A stretch of DNA of 6,903 nucleotides from assembly GCA_030639705.1 (NCBI GenBank), contig DAOWKX010000245.1:1-6903 (forward strand). The letters are read 5' to 3'. The translations under genes were made by a program, and so were the position numbers. How positions within the stretch are numbered: position 1 is the first letter of the stretch; every line of letters starts with the position of its first letter. The DNA is from Candidatus Aminicenantota bacterium. Lineage in GTDB: Bacteria; Acidobacteriota; Aminicenantia; UBA2199. This document shows positions 4,488-6,903 of the stretch, piece by piece. The notes under the pieces were generated by a model that saw only the letters and a list, made by a program, of their open reading frames with translations, was not told where the DNA came from and did not search any database.

Positions 4488-6903
4488 TCACTCAACCACT
4501 TTTAACAGATTGGTGAACAGGGTTTTGGCATCCTCTAATTTTTTCTCATTACCATAGACACAGATGATATCCTTCTCCAGGACATCGGCAATCAATTTCC
4601 ACATACCCTGAATATCAACAGCAGTGGTACAGAGAATCTCATCCCGCTCCTGCTGGATATCTTCATATGAGGTTTTTTCCAGGTATCGGGATAATGCCAC
4701 CCTGCCTTTTTCAAACGGTAAAAAGGGCCTGTCGATTCGGGCAATGGTTCCAATGATATATCGGGTCATCTGGCGTTCATCTGCTTTGAAGGTCTTCAGG
4801 AAATCAACCGCTTTGTCATAATTCTCCAGGGTTTTTTCCAGATTGGGATCCCGATAGGATCCAAACCAGAGATACCCATCTCTTGAAAAGGAAGAAAAGC
4901 CCCCATAGGCTCCTCCAATTACCCGAATGGCATTATTGAGATAATCTCTGGAGAGAATCTGTCTCAATACCAGCATTTTTCCTGAATAATCATATCCCAG
5001 ATCCTTAAAGTTATACCCCTGAATCACATATTGAACCTTTGAAGCTGCCAGCAGCCCTTCGTTTTTAAGCTGATAATCAAACTTGTATGCCACCTTCTTA
5101 ACTGGGTTATCATTCAAAGAATTGAGGAGGCTGGAAAAATGTTTTTTAAATACTGGATAATCTTCCTCTGGACAGGTAATGCCGACCATCAGATTCTTTT
5201 TATTAAATACCAGTGCAGCCGCTTTTTCCAGATTCGATATGACCTCTTTGGATTTCCGATCAAAGTTCTGGATAATCCAGGTAATAAATTGATAGTATGA
5301 TAATCCCCTGGTGAGTTCACTATATTTTCCCGGAGGAGAAAAATAAGATTCATGACGGAGCAAGGCCACATTAAGCCCCCGGTTCTTCATGGTAGCCTCC
5401 AGGCGGGAATGTAAACGGGTGACCACTTCTTTCAACCGTTTTACATCATTGTAAATGGTGTTTTTGATGATTTCAGCTTCCAGTTCCGCCAGCTTGTGGA
5501 ATTTCGGAGTCATCACCTTGGCATCCACAACAACTTTAGGGAGATAAGAGCTGTTATTACTGTTTTCAAGATAAACATTCAAGCTGGAACTCAGACCACC
5601 GGTATGAATATTCAACTCTGTATCCAGATCTCCGTAGCTATAATTCTTGGTATTCAGTTCGCCCAGAACATCCGATAATAACGCTGCATAGGGAATTAAT
5701 TCCTGAGGGACCACACTAACATCAAATAACAAACGTAAATAAATGATCTTATTGGTAAAAATCGGAAACGAAAGAACCTTCACTCCGGCTTCTATTCCTT
5801 CTTTTACCTCCAGCTTTTCAGCGGTCGGATTCACATCTTTTAATGAAAGCAAGGGTATGGTTTTCAAAGCCTCCGGGGAGTCCGGGGTTTTCTGGTATTC
5901 TTTCAAAATATTTGTATTTTCAACCAATTTTTCAAGTTCAGGTTCTGACAGCGTGGCTCTGTATTTTGCTAATTTCTCTTTTTCCTTTCTTGCCTTTTCT
6001 GCCTCCAGCCCTTTCTTTGGTTTTAATACCAGCAACAGAGAATGATTGTTATTTAATATGTGTTTATCAATTATTTTTTCGAGGTAATTCGTGGTTAATG
6101 CCGTCTTAACAATATCAAGGGGTTTTTCATACTCCAGAGAGAGAAAGGGATCATCGGCAAACATCCATCCGGTCATTGCCCGGTAATTATCCAGGATTGC
6201 CTTGGGGATATAGGAACTCTGACTACCCTCACGCAAATTGAATTCCATCCGGTTGATCACACCTTCAACCATTTTTTTATCCAATCCCTCTTTGACGACT
6301 TTGTCCAGAGTATCAAAGACAATTTTTTTAAATCTGTCCCTGTCAGTTTCATTGGCATTCCGAACAGTTATTTTAAAAACATTTTGTTTCAATTCATCGA
6401 CCGATGCACCCACATCCTTTCCGATTCCAGCATCGATTAATGCCCTGCGTAAAGGCGCAGATGGTAAGTTCAATAATACTTCACTTAACACCTCGAGTGC
6501 CATTCCCAGGTCACACTGAATTCCCTGACCAATCACAAAACTCAAACTCAAAAAGGTCTGATCTTCCGGTTTTCCCTTTGCAGATATGGCATATTCAGAC
6601 ACAACCTCTTTCATCTGGTTGAAAGGTTTCTGCATGGGGATAAAAGAATCCACCTTTATCTGATCGAATTTGGACAGATATTTTTCATCGATAAATTTTA
6701 ACTCTTCCATCAACTTCCCATCACCATAGAGGAAAATATAACTATTGGATGGATGATAATACCGTTTGTGGAAAGACAAAAACTGCTGATATGTCAGTTT
6801 GGGAATGGCTTCTGGATACCCTCCAGAACTGAAACCATAGGCATTATCTGGAAACAGGTTTTCATAAAGCTGAAATTCCAACTCCCGCTCAGCAGAGGAA
6901 AAG
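4488..6903 (-). CDS. M16C zinc metallopeptidase, PreP/Cym1-like (5' end cut by window edge)
   Basis: This family degrades free peptides, such as cleaved signal or targeting peptides, inside a closed chamber made of two homologous halves. The frame is open from the right edge (6902) to TGA (4490-4488), giving 804 visible residues. Full-length relatives have about 970, so roughly 170 residues, including the zinc-binding HxxEH of the first domain, are missing through the window edge rather than by mutation. A TTG at 6881 is in frame but is not a credible start, because the sequence before it (FSSAERE) continues the family. Landmarks in window-residue numbers: a PreP-type block at 27-61 (GGYPEAIPKLTYQQF, then YYHPSNSYIFLYGD); NLREGSQSSYIPK at 222-234 and DDPFLSLEYEKPL at 250-262; the charged linker hairpin of the M16C-associated region at about 298-340; and GGAYGGFSSF then GSYRDPNLEKTL at 663-692 in the last domain. 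It converges with the hydrolase gene. Cellular location cannot be judged without the N-terminus. Confidence 0.93.
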   Translation of the reverse strand, partial: FSSAERELEFQLYENLFPDNAYGFSSGGYPEAIPKLTYQQFLSFHKRYYHPSNSYIFLYGDGKLMEELKFIDEKYLSKFDQIKVDSFIPMQKPFNQMKEVVSEYAISAKGKPEDQTFLSLSFVIGQGIQCDLGMALEVLSEVLLNLPSAPLRRALIDAGIGKDVGASVDELKQNVFKITVRNANETDRDRFKKIVFDTLDKVVKEGLDKKMVEGVINRMEFNLREGSQSSYIPKAILDNYRAMTGWMFADDPFLSLEYEKPLDIVKTALTTNYLEKIIDKHILNNNHSLLLVLKPKKGLEAEKARKEKEKLAKYRATLSEPELEKLVENTNILKEYQKTPDSPEALKTIPLLSLKDVNPTAEKLEVKEGIEAGVKVLSFPIFTNKIIYLRLLFDVSVVPQELIPYAALLSDVLGELNTKNYSYGDLDTELNIHTGGLSSSLNVYLENSNNSSYLPKVVVDAKVMTPKFHKLAELEAEIIKNTIYNDVKRLKEVVTRLHSRLEATMKNRGLNVALLRHESYFSPPGKYSELTRGLSYYQFITWIIQNFDRKSKEVISNLEKAAALVFNKKNLMVGITCPEEDYPVFKKHFSSLLNSLNDNPVKKVAYKFDYQLKNEGLLAASKVQYVIQGYNFKDLGYDYSGKMLVLRQILSRDYLNNAIRVIGGAYGGFSSFSRDGYLWFGSYRDPNLEKTLENYDKAVDFLKTFKADERQMTRYIIGTIARIDRPFLPFEKGRVALSRYLEKTSYEDIQQERDEILCTTAVDIQGMWKLIADVLEKDIICVYGNEKKLEDAKTLFTNLLKVVE

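Noticed and set aside
6879..6881. TTG as the start of the M16C peptidase
   Set aside because: The frame stays open to the window edge and the family needs an N-terminal domain with HxxEH before this point, so the gene is simply truncated by the window.

Overview
The window is protein-coding bacterial DNA of moderate-to-low GC. It holds two complete housekeeping-type genes or parts of them, a three-gene accessory-looking cluster, and one large peptidase gene cut by the right edge. The gene content (fold-type III alanine racemase for peptidoglycan, nucleotide-sugar synthesis for surface polysaccharide, an M16C peptidase, and proteins with export or membrane signals) fits a bacterium. No phylum can be fixed from the sequence. 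The strong Shine-Dalgarno sites and AT-rich intergenic DNA are typical of many anaerobic or environmental lineages. There are no tRNA, rRNA, CRISPR, transposase or phage signals.

Layout. Positions 1-1107 (minus) are an alanine racemase whose last few codons lie off the left edge. It overlaps by 4 bases (ATGA) the end of a mannose-1-phosphate guanylyltransferase gene (1104-2156, minus), so the two look translationally coupled and are read manC then alr. Positions 2157-2339 are a 183-base divergent intergenic region with candidate promoters for both directions, a stray AGGAGG and a possible 10-codon leader ORF ahead of manC. On the plus strand follow three co-directional genes: a 58-codon small membrane protein (2340-2516) with a near-perfect ribosome binding site, a secreted protein made of about six 16-18-residue repeats of the type R-[VI]-E-N-x-x-R-x-T-[IL]-G-Y-[IV] (2574-3014), and a membrane-anchored alpha/beta hydrolase (3082-4401). 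An 86-base convergent gap separates these from a PreP/Cym1-like M16C metallopeptidase (minus, 4488 to beyond 6903), whose N-terminal catalytic zinc site lies outside the window.

How the genes may work together. ManC makes GDP-mannose and Alr makes D-alanine, so the left pair supplies envelope precursors. The middle trio is predicted to act at or outside the cytoplasmic membrane: a bitopic or hairpin membrane peptide, an exported beta-repeat protein, and a hydrolase that the charge distribution places on the outer face of the membrane. Their association rests only on shared direction and short spacing. The most unusual items are this trio, especially the fusion of an N-terminal multi-helix membrane domain to an alpha/beta hydrolase, and the repeat protein. 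None can be shown from sequence alone to be a new system.
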